Shown here: one piece after another, positions 24,610 through 36,088 of the stretch
Layout: every line of letters starts with the position of its first letter
How positions within the stretch are numbered: the first letter of the stretch is position 1
Source of the DNA: Theodoxus fluviatilis
Lineage: Eukaryota > Mollusca > Gastropoda > Cycloneritida > Neritidae
DNA length: 62,180 nucleotides
NCBI GenBank assembly: GCA_034096865.1
Contig: JAWQFJ010016803.1
Coordinates: forward strand, 1 to 62,180
Direction: 5' to 3'
The notes under the pieces: model-generated
Database searches by the model: none
Told to the model about the DNA's origin: nothing
Seen by the model: the letters and a program-made list of their open reading frames with translations, nothing else
Translations under genes and position numbers: made by a program

Positions 24610-24612
<3 letters not shown>

Positions 24613-24652
24613 TGAACTGAACTTTATTCGAGACCATATGCCTATTGCATGA
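24610..24652 (-). mobile_element. 3' terminal stub of a non-LTR element between microsatellites
   Basis: On the minus strand this reads TGCAATAGGCATATGGTCTC, then GAATAAAGTTCAGTTCAGTTC, then CT repeats. A polyadenylation-like AATAAAG followed by a short GTTCA-type tail is the usual 3' end of CR1/L2/RTE-like elements in invertebrates. Only about 43 bp remain, with GA repeats on both sides. Confidence 0.5.
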
Positions 24653-24654
24653 AT

Positions 24655-24944
<290 letters not shown>

Positions 24945-24948
<4 letters not shown>

Positions 24949-26946
24949 AGGGGTAGGGGCATGCGTATAAACACAACCAAATGAAAACAGTTGTTTTATG
25001 TGCGTGCTTTTAGTAAATACGGACGTGCTCCTTTTCTTGGACTTGCTAGATCACTATCATCTCTTCACACCAACTTTATTGACAAAAAGTGTACCACAAA
25101 ATGTAGAGGCCGTGTCTGTTTAGTTCATACCCCCCACCCTAGCCGCACCCCTCCCGATGCTGTCATCGGCCTAAGTAAGCAGCTCCACCGCCGGTGCTGG
25201 GGCGTGACTCCAGCTTTCGCAGTCCTAGTACCGTTGGAATGTTCCGTCCACAGCTTTACAGAGACCCCGTAGTAGGTCGAGCTGCTAAAGCAAGGCTGTT
25301 CAAATAATGGGAGGCTTCCAGGCCAGCCTGAATCTTTCTCGCGCTGGTGATCTCGATCCCTTCTCAATAGCAACGCTCACAGGTGCGTCGAGCTGCAATC
25401 TTCCATTGTGATTATCTTCATCGATAATCGAATCGGGAGCCTTTCCGCCCCCTTGAAATTCCAGTCTGGCGTACGCGTCCTGCAGTATGTTGATCAGGTG
25501 GGGGGGTTGCCCTCTTCCTCAGCTCGAGTGGCCTGTAGCCCTTAACTCCTCGATCATTCCGGAGTCCCCGTGCAGAGGTGCTGGCGACACTGAAGGGCGA
25601 ACAAGAGCCCAGTCTCGTTGAGAGAGGCTTGGTCCAGACTCAGTCTTGTTCTGCCAAGAGGTGACCACGAAAATAAAATGTAGGCTACTTCACGTGTCAC
25701 TGCTCCTCCAAAACGTCCTCCCCGTGTAATGGTTTGGAGTCACGCGAGGAGAAGCGAAGAGATCAGTACCCTTTGAGAATCTGTGCTCATCATTATACAA
25801 CTGCTGTCACCTCCATTAAAGAAGGGTGTCATTGATCTGATATTTTTTTAATCCCAATTTCTTTTAAAAGATCTTACAAATGAAATGAAACTCAAACTGA
25901 TAGATCTCCTGAAACTAAAGCATTTCCATAGCAAATTAAGGGTAATTTCAGACAAAAATGGTGTGTGTCGTTGTCTTTTTTTAATGCTCAGTCATTGTCC
26001 TGGTACAAATCTAAATGGAACAAGATTGTGCCATAGCTGACATGGTTCGCTGACTCTGTCGGTCTCAAGAATGCAGGAAGATAAATAGGATCCCAGTGAT
26101 CAACGGTTGGTATTTCAATAAGTGAATTTCCCATTATAGTGTCATGACCATTTGCATAGTCCCGAACCTGATAGTATTTCTTTCTTTCTTTACATGAAGA
26201 ATCACGTCCAGTTCATAAAATGGTCTGTAGTTTTGACCAAAACTTTCACAGGTGTGCATAACACTGATTCTCTCGTCCACTCCTTGTCGCATAGTTCTCA
26301 AAGTTCTCTCTTCGTTGCTAGAAGCAATGGTTTCCCTTTCTCCCGAACAGTAACACGGTGAATTAAAATGGTGAGATCTCGGTTCAACGTCTTACAATAC
26401 AGACATACATTTTTATCGCATTTCTTTCTGTTTGGAGACGGTGCGCGAACCTTGACGTCGTGGTGTTTACCTTCTCTGGTTTTTGCTTCCAGTTCAGTTC
26501 GTGCCAGGACTGACGTCTGCCTTCAATGAGGCCTCATAAAATGTCTGCCTGTCACCCTTCTTTCCACGGCTCGTTATGTCCTCTACGGCTCGCTGTTAAT
26601 CTCTCTTGAGTCTCGTGTGCCTTGGTGCCATGCATGGCTGGATACTAGTCAAAGACAGGGTTTAGTGACCTGTAGAGGGCGTAAAAGAATTCCAGGTCTC
26701 ATATTTTGGTGGGGCACACCTCTGCTTCCTTAGCAGCAAATAAAATTGACAAGCGGAAAGCCCATCGCTTATAAGAAAATCTCAGACCATGGCGAGAGTA
26801 GAAGTCGACGATGCAGTAAATCATTTTGTGATTGTTGTTTAATATCCAGGGTAATGAATGTGTTCAGACCATGATAATGTTTTTATGAATGGCTCCCAGT
26901 ACGACAATGAGACTTTGTTGTTTTGATATGTGGGAAAGACTCCTCA
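24945..26946. other. no gene seen
   Basis: About 2 kb. 25130-25640 is GC-richer with an 82-residue minus-strand frame (25125-25373) that has no recognisable domain. The rest is AT-rich. Confidence 0.5.
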
Positions 26947-27354
26947 CCCCCCCCCTCTCTCTATCTCTCTATCTCCTCTCTATCTCTCTATCTCCTCTCT
27001 CTTTCTATCTCCTCTCTCTCTCCTCTCCCCCTCTCTCTATCTCTATATCTCCTCTCTCTCTCTCCTCTCCCCCCTCTCTCTAACTCTCTATCTCCCCTCT
27101 CTCTCTCATTTCCCCCTCTCTCTATCTCCTCTCTATCTCTCTATCTCTCTCTATCTTTCTATCTCCTCTCTATCTCTCTATCTCTCCTCTCTCTCTCACT
27201 CTCCCTCTCGCACTCTCTCTCCTCTCTCTCACTCTCTCACTCTTTCTCTCTCACTCTCTCTCTCCTCAATCTTTTTTCTATTATCTTTCTTTCTTCTTTC
27301 TCTATCTCTACTCACTCTTTTTTCTCTTATCTCTCCTCTCTCTTTCTCCCCCCC

Positions 27355-27392
<38 letters not shown>

Positions 27393-27405
27393 ACCCCCAC
27401 CCCCC
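26947..27405. repeat. CT-rich degenerate array (CTCTAT/CTCC words)
   Basis: About 450 bp, almost pure pyrimidine on the + strand, built of CTCTCTAT, CTCC and CTCA words and ending in pure (CT)n and C runs. Long serine/leucine frames are artefacts. Confidence 0.95.
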
Positions 27406-28589
27406 AGATCCGCGTTTTCTTGTTTCATCCTTTTTTTCTCTGATACAGTTGCTGAGATTTGAATAACAGTTTTATGTCGTGCACTTTGCATCCCCAGGCA
27501 ATTTGCTCCGCTTGATACGTAACTACGATTTAAACTGATGGAAGGCTAGGAGTAGTGAAACGCTACATAGAATGTTCAAACAGGAGATTTCAACTAAAAG
27601 AAAATTTTGTCTACCCGACTGCTAATAAGGCGGGATTTAAAAGAATGATTACTAACACTTCTTTGACTCTTTCCCTAGCCTGCGCTCATGATCTTTAAGC
27701 TTGAAACTACAGAAAAGATTATTAGAGATGAAAGTGCTCTTTTTATATTGCAACTTATCCACCCATTGATGGATGCTCAAACCGGGCACATTTACCCCCT
27801 GGCCATCGGGCTACCTCTTTTTATCACTTCAACACCATCTCAACTCCCTGGGGGAGCATGCTACCAGCTGCGGATGAACGTTAGCTTTCACACTTTTCCA
27901 ACTCAGCCCTCGCAAGTATTAGGGGTGGATGTACACATCGGGATGGTTGTCGAAATAGATGGTGCCCATCAGGCGAGCGTGAAGGCTCCTCTTACTGCAC
28001 CGCAACAAAACGGCACAATCAATGTTGGCTGTGCACCGGGGGTACTTGTCCAATTGCTAATTCATTGGAACCTCGGGACTAAGTGAAAACACAGCCTTCG
28101 ACGAAGGCCACTCTGCCTCCGTGGTAATTACCCAATAATCAATGACCGTTTCAAGCCACCCATCCTCTGCTCTGCAGACCTCCCAGAACAGGAAGTGCTA
28201 TTAAGGCGACAAAAAATAGCGGCAGCCGATCGAAGGGTGGGAAATGGCATCCGAGAGAGATGGGTTCCTTGTGTCGTGTGATGCCAAGCGTTTGAACCTC
28301 CCGTCAGCACAGACAGGCGTATGCTTTCGCCCCACCTAAGGACTTTGCAACTTGTATCGATTCCTTCGATTTTCCAGGATTGACTGACGACTCCTAAGCA
28401 CTGTCAGACCGCTGGTTTTGTATCAAATAGGGACGTTTGATGAATACGATGGTCTGAAAGAGTATACTGCCCGTCTAAAGAACAGAAAATCTTGCATGGA
28501 GAGATGTTTTAATCTCTTCCTGTCATACATTAGTCAAAGAGCATGTATGATTTTGTAGATGTGCTCTGTAAATGACCCGAAGCACCCTT
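27406..28589. other. no recognised gene; one longer frame
   Basis: A 132-residue + frame (27688-28086) follows a pyrimidine tract ending CCTAG, but I recognise nothing in it. The opposite strand of the same segment reads coding-like for a stretch (LMGTIYFDNHPDVYIHP) before a stop, so an old pseudogene on the minus strand is equally possible. Confidence 0.35.
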
Positions 28590-28634
<45 letters not shown>

Positions 28635-28673
28635 GTGCGTATGCAGGTGTGTGTGTATGTGTTGTGCGTATGC

Positions 28674-28710
<37 letters not shown>

Positions 28711-28767
28711 GTGCGTGAGCGTGTGTGCATGTGTGTGTGTGTGTGTGTGTGTGCGTGTGCGTGCGTG

Positions 28768-28817
<50 letters not shown>
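28590..28817. repeat. GT and GA microsatellites
   Basis: (GT)n with two GTATGCAG insertions to about 28770, then (GA)n to 28817. Confidence 0.97.
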
Positions 28818-28820
<3 letters not shown>

Positions 28821-28916
28821 GGGAGAAGGAGGAGTCAAAATACATTTTTGATTCTGTGAATGTGCACTGTTTGTAGTTTTGCTATCTCTATCTCTTTCAC
28901 TGTCTCTTTCAATGTC

Positions 28917-28935
28917 TGCCTGCCTGCCTGCCTGC

Positions 28936-28988
<53 letters not shown>

Positions 28989-28999
28989 TCTCTCTCTCT
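28917..28999. repeat. CTGC then CT microsatellites
   Basis: (CTGC)4 at about 28917-28935, then (CT)n. Confidence 0.95.
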
Positions 29000-29931
29000 G
29001 GGATAGTTCCCACTTTCATAATCTTCTCGTCTCACTTTCTCTCCTCTCTCTTTATATCCCTTTCCTATGACAGCCGACCTTAGTACCACCTACTGGATGG
29101 CACATATACCCAGCCTTCTGTCACACTCCACAATCCCTTGCATTATAAACATGCCAAGGTCTCTGCGATATCGCCACCCATCGATTCTGGGGGAGACTTC
29201 GATCCCGCCCATGGTCACAAAGGGCAAGATGGCAAGGGGAGATTTTCTCGGCCAGATAGCAAACACTTGCAAGGTTGCTGTGGGTATTTCTTGCCCATTA
29301 TCACTATAGGTCCGCAGCATTTCGTACATTGGCCGGTGCGCTCTTTCCGTAGGTCTCTTGAAGTCTTTGACGTAGCTGAGTCCACTGTCACCAGTCTTGA
29401 ATGGAGATCACTCTTTACGTAGGCTTACACAGAACAAAGACACTATGTAGTGTCTTTCAACGTCGTTCTGTTGTAGGTGAAATGTAACACTATGTAAACC
29501 TTCACAGAGAGAGAGAGTTGAACACGCCTCCTTCTTGCTGCAGTGTGTGACCCACTTGAGTGGGCCTTGGTGTGAGTGGATGTCAGTCAGGGAGGTGGAA
29601 GTGACCATGCATGGTTGGTGCAATTAAAACAATGGCTCCCGTGTCACAACCATCGCTGAACCAGAGCCTTCCGTACGAGAAGGGTGTACTGCATGTCTGT
29701 TCAGTTAGCAATGGAATTCGATTAGGAATTTTATGATACCATGAAAAATCTACGAGATTTAGAAACCGGAAACGGTAACGAAAAAGAGTCCGTAATGTAT
29801 ATTGGAACAAAAGCTTGCAGTTGTTTCTATTTCGGCATGAATCTTGGCTTCTTTGTGAGAAGTGAGGTAGAAAGAAGAAATTGAGAGGAGGTGGTTGTGG
29901 TAATTTCTTTTTCTCTTTATCTCTCTGGTTA

Positions 29932-29935
<4 letters not shown>
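29000..29935. other. no gene seen other than the exon-like frame
   Basis: Flanks of the 29090-29407 frame. 29408-29935 is unique sequence with short frames only. Confidence 0.5.
29090..29407 (-). CDS. unidentified exon-like open frame
   Basis: A 105-codon minus-strand frame. A TGA (29408-29410) lies just upstream, followed by an acceptor-like TCTCCATTCAAG, which would fit an internal exon. The translation is balanced and not low-complexity, with segments such as YEMLRTYSDNGQEIP, LQVFAIWPRK and GGIEVSPRIDGWRYRRDLG. It ends at a stop at 29090-29092; GGGTATATG just before that could be a donor. I do not recognise the family. A chance frame is possible. Confidence 0.25.
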   Translation of the reverse strand, partial: SPFKTGDSGLSYVKDFKRPTERAHRPMYEMLRTYSDNGQEIPTATLQVFAIWPRKSPLAILPFVTMGGIEVSPRIDGWRYRRDLGMFIMQGIVECDRRLGICAIQ

Positions 29936-29972
<37 letters not shown>

Positions 29973-30048
29973 TAAACTCTCTCTCTCTCCCCACACACAT
30001 AAACTCTCTCTCTCTCTCTCTCTCCCCACACACACACACACACACATC
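29936..30048. repeat. CT and CA microsatellites with a repeated ACACATAAACTC junction
   Basis: (CT)n, CACACACATAAACTC, (CT)n, CACACACATAAACTC, (CT)n, (CA)n. The compound block is duplicated. Confidence 0.93.
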
Positions 30049-31148
30049 TTGCGTCCATGTTTGCCCCACCCCCATCCCGGATTCCCCAAGAGAAGTCCAG
30101 GCTGTTATTAAAATGGCAGTTCATTTGCTGGTGCCTGCTGCCTTTTGATGCTTCGTGGTTCACTTTTTCACCCACTGAAAGCCTTACAAGCTATCCCCAC
30201 TGCATCGAAATCATGACACTACGGGGAAGCCGCTAAATTACGGACGGTACCTGGGACAGGCTGTCAAAGCCAGGAACAGCGCACTCAAAACACGCTGTGA
30301 GCTGATGTTTCAATACGACGACTTGTATAGTCAGACTGCGGTTGGACACTTAAGTTCTAGTGTAAACGTTTACCATTCCCCGAAGCCATAGATCGCCATA
30401 GAGCATTCTCAGTTTTAAAACGGAAGTTTAGCCCGAGTTTCGTCCCTTACTTAAAATAGTTCCGGTAGACTGGTCAAGATGGACGCTGATGTGATCATCG
30501 CTAGATCGTGGCAAAAGGATGACATTATAGCATGCAAAAAGATTAATTAGATTAAAAACTAATCGAAAATAGTCATATAAGACTGTTTTAACGTATACTT
30601 TCTGCACAAAACCCACAGAAGATAAGTAAACAAACCTCACCGTACGTACGTAGCAGACGAACGCGATCAAACCGTAGCCACTACGCCAGCAGACGATCGA
30701 GCTAGTGTGATATAATGTTTCATGTAAAGCTCGAATGAGTAGCAGCAAATAACTGTTTAGTTCTGACTTGAATTGACAATTTCGTTTCCCTGATCTGGCG
30801 AGGACCGAAAATTCTCTATCATCGAGTCGATGAGTGATCAACTTGCCCGCACTCGGCGTAATGTATAACTTGTAAGATCGGGTCGATGATGACAAGAAAA
30901 TGGCATTAAAACACACAAAAGTTTCATTACAACTAAAATCACCGATTATATTAATAACTGACCATTTTTACACTTACAGCTAGTACTCAAACCTTACAAA
31001 GCAAACAAAAGACACTTGCGGGGAGTGTCCCGATCTCGCATCAAAACTCAATGCAGGAGTGATTGTTTCGCTATCTGATCCGACATGGTAAGCTGGATAT
31101 GCCAAGAAACCAACATCTAAATCAGAGTTAGTTGATACATTTTTCTTC
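30049..31148. other. region downstream of the THAP exon (on its strand), no clear exon
   Basis: A 162-residue minus frame (30428-30916) and an 82-residue minus frame (30980-31228) lie downstream of the THAP frame. Neither shows a domain. They could hold further exons of the THAP gene, but I cannot show this. GTAAGG on the minus strand near 31000 is a possible donor. Confidence 0.35.
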
Positions 31149-31451
31149 CTAAGGTGATGTCCGTGAGGAAGAAAACGGGAAGACAGATGGGACATCATCA
31201 CCAAATACAGGTCCACGTTTTCCAACAAAATGTTCAGAGCAAACGAGTGGAACTTTGACCCTGTTGTAATCTTGTCGAATCAAACGTAAGCGCTGCTCCC
31301 AGGCTTGTTTAAGTTGCTTGTTTGCTGGAATGCCATGTAGCTTGCCAACTCTTCCGTCAATAATTTTGCCATGATGGTTATGGCAAATGACACAGTAATG
31401 TTTTCCACCCCCAAATACTTTGAGCGGTCTAGTATTCAGTGCAGACGCCAT
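31149..31451 (-). CDS. THAP zinc-finger domain protein or first exon
   Basis: 100 residues from ATG at 31451-31449 (MASALNTRP). The frame is open slightly upstream, but this is the first ATG. C2CH signature: C20 and C23 (YCVIC), then C71 and H74 (VCSEHF) after 47 residues, with P42, W51 and F75 conserved and VPSVFP (87-92) in place of the AVPTIF box, so the domain is complete. THAP domains bind DNA and occur in P-element-type transposases and chromatin regulators. C20 lies further from the start than usual. The frame stops 8 residues after the domain, so it is either a first exon with an unseen donor, a decayed gene or a minimal protein. Another frame stays open downstream (30980-31228). Confidence 0.75.
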   Translation of the reverse strand: MASALNTRPLKVFGGGKHYCVICHNHHGKIIDGRVGKLHGIPANKQLKQAWEQRLRLIRQDYNRVKVPLVCSEHFVGKRGPVFGDDVPSVFPFSSSRTSP

Positions 31452-31532
31452 GTTCAAGACTGCAAACCGGAACTAACGGGCTCTACCTAACGCCAAAGGA
31501 TAACTCGTACCGGTTAATAAATGGGAATACGC

Positions 31533-31538
31533 TATATA
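31533..31538 (-). promoter_or_regulatory. TATA-like box upstream of the THAP frame
   Basis: TATATA in the minus-strand context CCAGCTATATAGCG, 82 bp upstream of the THAP ATG, which leaves room for a short 5' UTR. A TATA word in AT-rich DNA can arise by chance. Confidence 0.3.
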
Positions 31539-32840
31539 GCTGGAGTGGCAGACTCGACGCTAGCACACAAACACTTGTGGTTCCGCATTATTCCTCCAGA
31601 ACAGAGACACTGTGGATATCGGATGAAGGAGAATGAGAGCTCTATTGACAATTGTCCCAGGATAATCATCTTCTATTGATAATTTACCGCAGAGCCCACG
31701 TTTACACAGACAGAATGGTATCGAGACGGGTGCGTCGAAAAACGAGGAGGCACTCACAAAGACGTAGCAAAGCGATCAATATTTGTCGGGAAACAGCAGT
31801 GTGTAAAGATCAATGTTATGGAAACCAGAAGCATTTTCCTGTCTGGAAAGTGATAATGTGGATGTTCGTTCAATGTCGTTGACAGGAAAAATTCAAGCAA
31901 TCCAACGAAAGTTGTTTGTATCCTCAAAGTTTGAAAGAGTGCGTGCTTTGTGCGTAGTATTGTTTAACAGATAAAAACTGATGACTTTTTCTTATACTGT
32001 AATAATATTATATATCAAAAGAAAGGTCAAACTTGGTCTTTTAATTCAGTCTGTTATGTTAAAGGTGTGGGACAATTCATACTTGTTTGCTCTTTCTTAA
32101 TTCTTTTTTCATGAGACCGAGAACTTTGCAACAGACACATAATAAGTCAAGATCTTGATCTGCAGAAGAAAAAACACGTCTATTTCAAACACATTTCCTC
32201 CACAAATAAACCATAATTTTCACATCAAAGACATTCCTTTAAAGTAATTACATTTTATTACTGCGGAAAAGGCAGTTTAACATTTATATCTCACAGCCCA
32301 TAAAGCAACACTTCACCTTGAAGCCCTTATTCTCTGGGGTAATTACATGTACTTCTTTTTTTTAAGCCACAAAACGTTTTGTTTTGCCCTGTCATCGCAC
32401 CTGCCCTTTTATTTGAATGCCCTACGTTCAAAAGCAAGTAAATGTAGAAATATCCCTTTCATGGCTGCTTATAAAATACATTGTCAGCATCAAGGGGGAA
32501 ACGAAGACAAATAAGTCCATTAACACTAAATAAACAATCTTACACTTAGTGACCTAGTTTAATATTCGTTGAGTTTGAGTTGATTTGCAGGCTTTACAAA
32601 TAATTTTTTTCTTTTGTTTTTAAGATATTCAGAATCTCCTAATCTATTCATATTTAACTCGAGTTCAGTAGTTAAAATGACTGCTGCAGGCATGTGGGTG
32701 TAATGATCGACACTGCAAGGATGATTGATTTGCATTTTCGGGCAATAAATTTAAAACACACCGCTTCCTACCTTTTAGTAGAACCAGTTACCACTGAGGA
32801 TAAGAAATAAATATTGTTGTGTCATTTAACCATACTGTAA
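31539..32840. other. no gene seen
   Basis: About 1.3 kb, strongly AT-rich from 31900, without recognisable frames. Confidence 0.55.
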
Positions 32841-34296
32841 CTGGAGGCAGGCATCAAGGTGGGGTTCTACCAAGAAGCGAAGAGGGAGCCGGTACCTATG
32901 TGTTCTTTGTGTCACTGTCTTTGCCGCTAGGTGTCGGTATGGGAGGTGTAGCTGGAGGCAGGCATCAAGGTGGGGTACTACCCAAGAAGCAAAGAGGGAG
33001 CCGGTACCTATGTGTTCTTTGTGTCACTGTCTTTGCCGCTAGGTGTCGGTATGGGAGGTGTAGCTGGAGGCAGGCATCAAGGTGGGGTACTACCCAAGAA
33101 GCGAAGATGGAGCCGGTACCTATGTGTTCTTTGTGTCACTGTCTTTGCCGCTAGGTGTCGGTATGGGAGGTGTAGCTGGAGGCAGGCATCAAGGTGGGGT
33201 ACTACCCAAGAAGCGAAGAGGGAGCCGGTACCTATGTGTTCTTTGTGTCACTGTCTTTGCCGCTAGGTGTCGGTATGGGAGGTGTAGCTGGAGGCAGGCA
33301 TCAAGGTGGGGTACTACCCAAGAAGCGAAGAGGGAGCCGGTACCTATGTGTTCTTTGTGTCACTGTCTTTGCCGCTAGGTGTCGGTATGGGAGGTGTAGC
33401 TGGAGGCAGGCATCAAGGTGGGGTACTACCCAAGAAGCGAAGAGGGAGCCGGTACCTATGTGTTCTTTGTGTCACTGTCTTTGCCGCTAGGTGTCGGTAT
33501 GGGAGGTGTAGCTGGAGGCAGGCATCAAGGTGGGGTACTACCCAAGAAGCAAAGAGGGAGCCGGTACCTATGTGTTCTTTGTGTCACTGTCTTTGCCGCT
33601 AGGTGTCGGTATGGGAGGTGTAGCTGGAGGCAGGCATCAAGGTGGGGTACTACCCAAGAAGCGAAGAGGGAGCCGGTACCTATGTGTTCTTTGTGTCACT
33701 GTCTTTGCCGCTAGGTGTCGGTATGGGAGGTGTAGCTGGAGGCAGGCATCAAGGTGGGGTACTACCCAAGAAGCAAAGAGGGAGCCGGTACCTATGTGTT
33801 TTTTGTGTCACTGTCTTTGCCGCTAGGTGTCGGTATGGGAGGTGTAGCTGGAGGCAGGCATCAAGGTGGGGTACTACCCAAAAGGCGAAGAGGGAGCCGG
33901 TACCTATGTGTTCTTTGTGTCACTGTCTTTGCCGCTAGGTGTCGGTATGGGAGGTGTAGCTGGAGGCAGGCATCAAGGTGGGGTACTACCCAAGAAGCGA
34001 AGACGGAGCCGGTACCTATGTGTTCTTTGTGTCTCTGTCTTTGCCGCTAGGTGTCGGTATGGGAGGTGTAGCTGGAGGCAGGCATCAAGGTGGGGTAGTA
34101 CCCAAGAAGCGAAGAGGGAGCCGGTACCTATGTGTTCTTTGTGTCACTGTCTTTGCCCGCTAGGTGTCGGTATGGGAGGTGTAGCTGGAGGCAGGCATCG
34201 AGTTGGAATACTTCCCAAGGAGTAAAAATGGTGCTGTCCTTGTGTGCGGTACATGTGTACCTCTCTGTTTCTGCCTCGCCAGGTGCCGGTATGACA
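32841..34296. repeat. 112-bp minisatellite, 12 units plus one diverged
   Basis: Units start CTGGAGGCAGGCATCAAGG at 32841, 32952, then every 112 bp from 33064 to 34072, and at 34185 for the diverged last copy. Units are nearly identical. Variants include GCAAAG for GCGAAG (units 2, 7, 9), a T in unit 3 (GATGG), AAAGGCG in unit 10 and GACGG in unit 11. 112 is not a multiple of 3, so the 98-residue frames shift phase from unit to unit and are not genes. Each unit contains TTTGCCGCTAG and the last has TTTCTGCCTCGCCAG, which look like splice acceptors. Confidence 0.97.
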
Positions 34297-34439
34297 TTTT
34301 TCATCAAGTGGTTCAAGGTACAATATGAGGTGGTTTGAGGCCCAAGAGCGAATAAGCAGACGTCAGTTTCCAACACGGTTCCAGGGCTCTGGGAATACAG
34401 ATAAAGTCCTACGAGCCTTCTGAGCTGTGTAATACAGCT

Positions 34440-34560
34440 AGCAACATGTAACTCACTGTATGAGCCTCAGGACAGGACCAAACCCACGACCTCTCAGGTT
34501 AAAGGGAAAGGTGTGGCTTTCCATTGCGCATTCTCACATACGTCTGGGTCTCAAACCGCT
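34440..34560 (-). mobile_element. tRNA-derived SINE remnant
   Basis: The minus strand reads AATGCGCAATGGAAAGCC, then CCTGAGAGGTCGTGGG and TTTGGTCC, matching box A and box B layout of tRNA-type SINE heads with decay. The body is not identified. Confidence 0.4.
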
Positions 34561-34856
34561 TAACGTTTTACCTCCTGTACACTGGGCCGCTTGAACAATC
34601 CTTCACTGGGACTTGACGACAAACACAGCGACAGACAGAAAGACGCACTCAGTCAGGTACCAGCATGAACTTCACCCCCTCCGAAGTATTCCAACCCAAT
34701 GCTGGCTCATCGCCACAAACAATGGTTGATGGCATAAAAATGCGCCACCAGTGGTCTCACAGGCACCTGGATTAACTCCTGGGCGGGGTAGAAAAAAGGT
34801 GAGATAAGCATCTTGCTCAAGGATGCAACTGTAGGAACCGTGCAGCTTTGAACGCC

Positions 34857-35510
34857 GTGTAACGACCCAAAGTATGAACCGACCCAAAGTATGAACCGGA
34901 AATCGTCGCAGAGTTATCTGCCCGGTACTCTTAATAATTCGACTCTAAAAAGAGACGGCACCCGCCACTCCGCCTGACTGACTTGGCACACCCGGGGAGT
35001 TATGCTAAGATCCGGCCGCGTAAATATATCTGCGTTTTGTGACAAACGTCTTGCTCGGCGGTACTGTACTCCATGCACCTTAACGGTGCGCGTGATTCGG
35101 GTGTAATCTTAAGCTAAACGACGTTTATTGGCGCTGCTGAAACGGTCGAAGTCGGAAACATTCGGATCTTAGCATAACTCCCCGGGCGTGCCAAGTCAGT
35201 CAACGGTCGCGTTTTATAAAACCAGACTACAAATAGACTACAGGGAGGTGACTCCCATATTATTTCCGGCAGGGGAGACGGCTTTTCACGGGAAAAAACT
35301 TTTTTGAACGCTACATTATGTGTTAAACGACACAAATGCACCAAAAACACAAAAACTCGTAAAGCAACTAATGCGTCGTTTGTCGGGATATATTCCATGC
35401 GAAGAACAGGTGCAGGAGCGGTAAATCGCATAAAGAGAGAGCCGGGAAGATAAGGCTGCGACGATTTCCGGTTCATACTTTGGGTCGGTTCATACTTTGG
35501 GTCGTTACAC
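34857..35510. mobile_element. 654-bp MITE with perfect 55-bp terminal inverted repeats
   Basis: The left end GTGTAACGACCCAAAGTATG is the start of 55 bp that match the right end (35456-35510) exactly in inverse complement. Similarity continues beyond with mismatches. Each TIR holds two tandem copies of a 17-bp word (GACCCAAAGTATGAACC). GCC borders both ends, a possible 3-bp target duplication. No transposase is encoded. 34953-35201 inside is a foldback sequence also found at 53044-53429. The superfamily is not determined. Confidence 0.85.
34953..35201. repeat. foldback core, copy A, one arm internally deleted
   Basis: The left arm from CACCCGCCACTCCGCCTGAC to AAACGACGTT matches the left arm of 53044-53429. 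The loop (GGCGCTGCTGAAA...AACATTCG) is the reverse complement of the loop there. The right arm is short: after the loop it jumps to GATCTTAGCATAACTCC and stops after GTCAGTCA, so it lacks about 115 bp plus the outer end. Confidence 0.85.
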
Positions 35511-35531
35511 GCCGCACCCACTAGCCGCAAG

Positions 35532-36088
35532 CAAAGACACTATCTAACGGGACCGCCAGCTTCTGCACTTTTGAGGCAATTTGTCATTTGGCCTCGCTGT
35601 GACATTTTGACATTCGGGGATACGTCACTTCCGGTAGAATGAAAGCTACAGTGGACTAGGAATAATCGTGTTTTCACATAGTAGTGTCTTTCATGTGTAT
35701 CTGCATTTACTTCATTCGAATATTAAAAGAAAGTAATGTATCACTTTCGTAATTAAAGACACTTTGAGCGTAATGAAGCAATAATTCATAGTCAATCGAT
35801 CAATTTGGTTACATTTGCCAGACTAGTGCGGGAATATAGGGCCTACGCGTGTTTTTGTAGTGTTGCCGTTAGTTTTGTTGCAAACGTTTAGGTGCTGTAC
35901 TTGTCATCAAGGAGTATTTTTCAGACTGACAAATTAATATTTAAAGTTACTGAGCTTTCAACAGAGAGCGAACAGAGCAGCCATTGTAAAATAGTGGTTC
36001 ACCGGAAGTGATGTTCCCACTGATCAGTGTGTCCGGGACCTCTCGCGCAAATCGGCGGAGCTGACGGTCCCGTTAGATAGTGTCTTTA
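35532..36088. mobile_element. 557-bp MITE with 7-bp target duplication
   Basis: Ends are AAAGACACTATCTAACGGG on the left and its complement on the right, continuing as ACCG, T/CCAGCT, with weaker similarity over about 130 bp (ATCACTTCCGGT on both arms). CCGCAAG flanks both sides (35525-35531 and 36089-36095) as a perfect 7-bp direct repeat. It is non-coding. The 7-8-bp duplication suggests a hAT-like or related DNA transposon, by inference. Confidence 0.8.

Noticed and set aside
27688..28086. 132-residue + strand frame as a gene
   Set aside because: No domain, and the minus strand of the same segment reads as coding-like with stops. Not enough to choose.
30428..30916. 162-residue minus frame as a second THAP exon
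   Set aside because: No domain similarity and no matched splice sites with the THAP frame.
32819..34225. A ladder of 98-residue frames with the same sequence
   Set aside because: They start every 112 bp in successive phases. They are the minisatellite, not a gene family.
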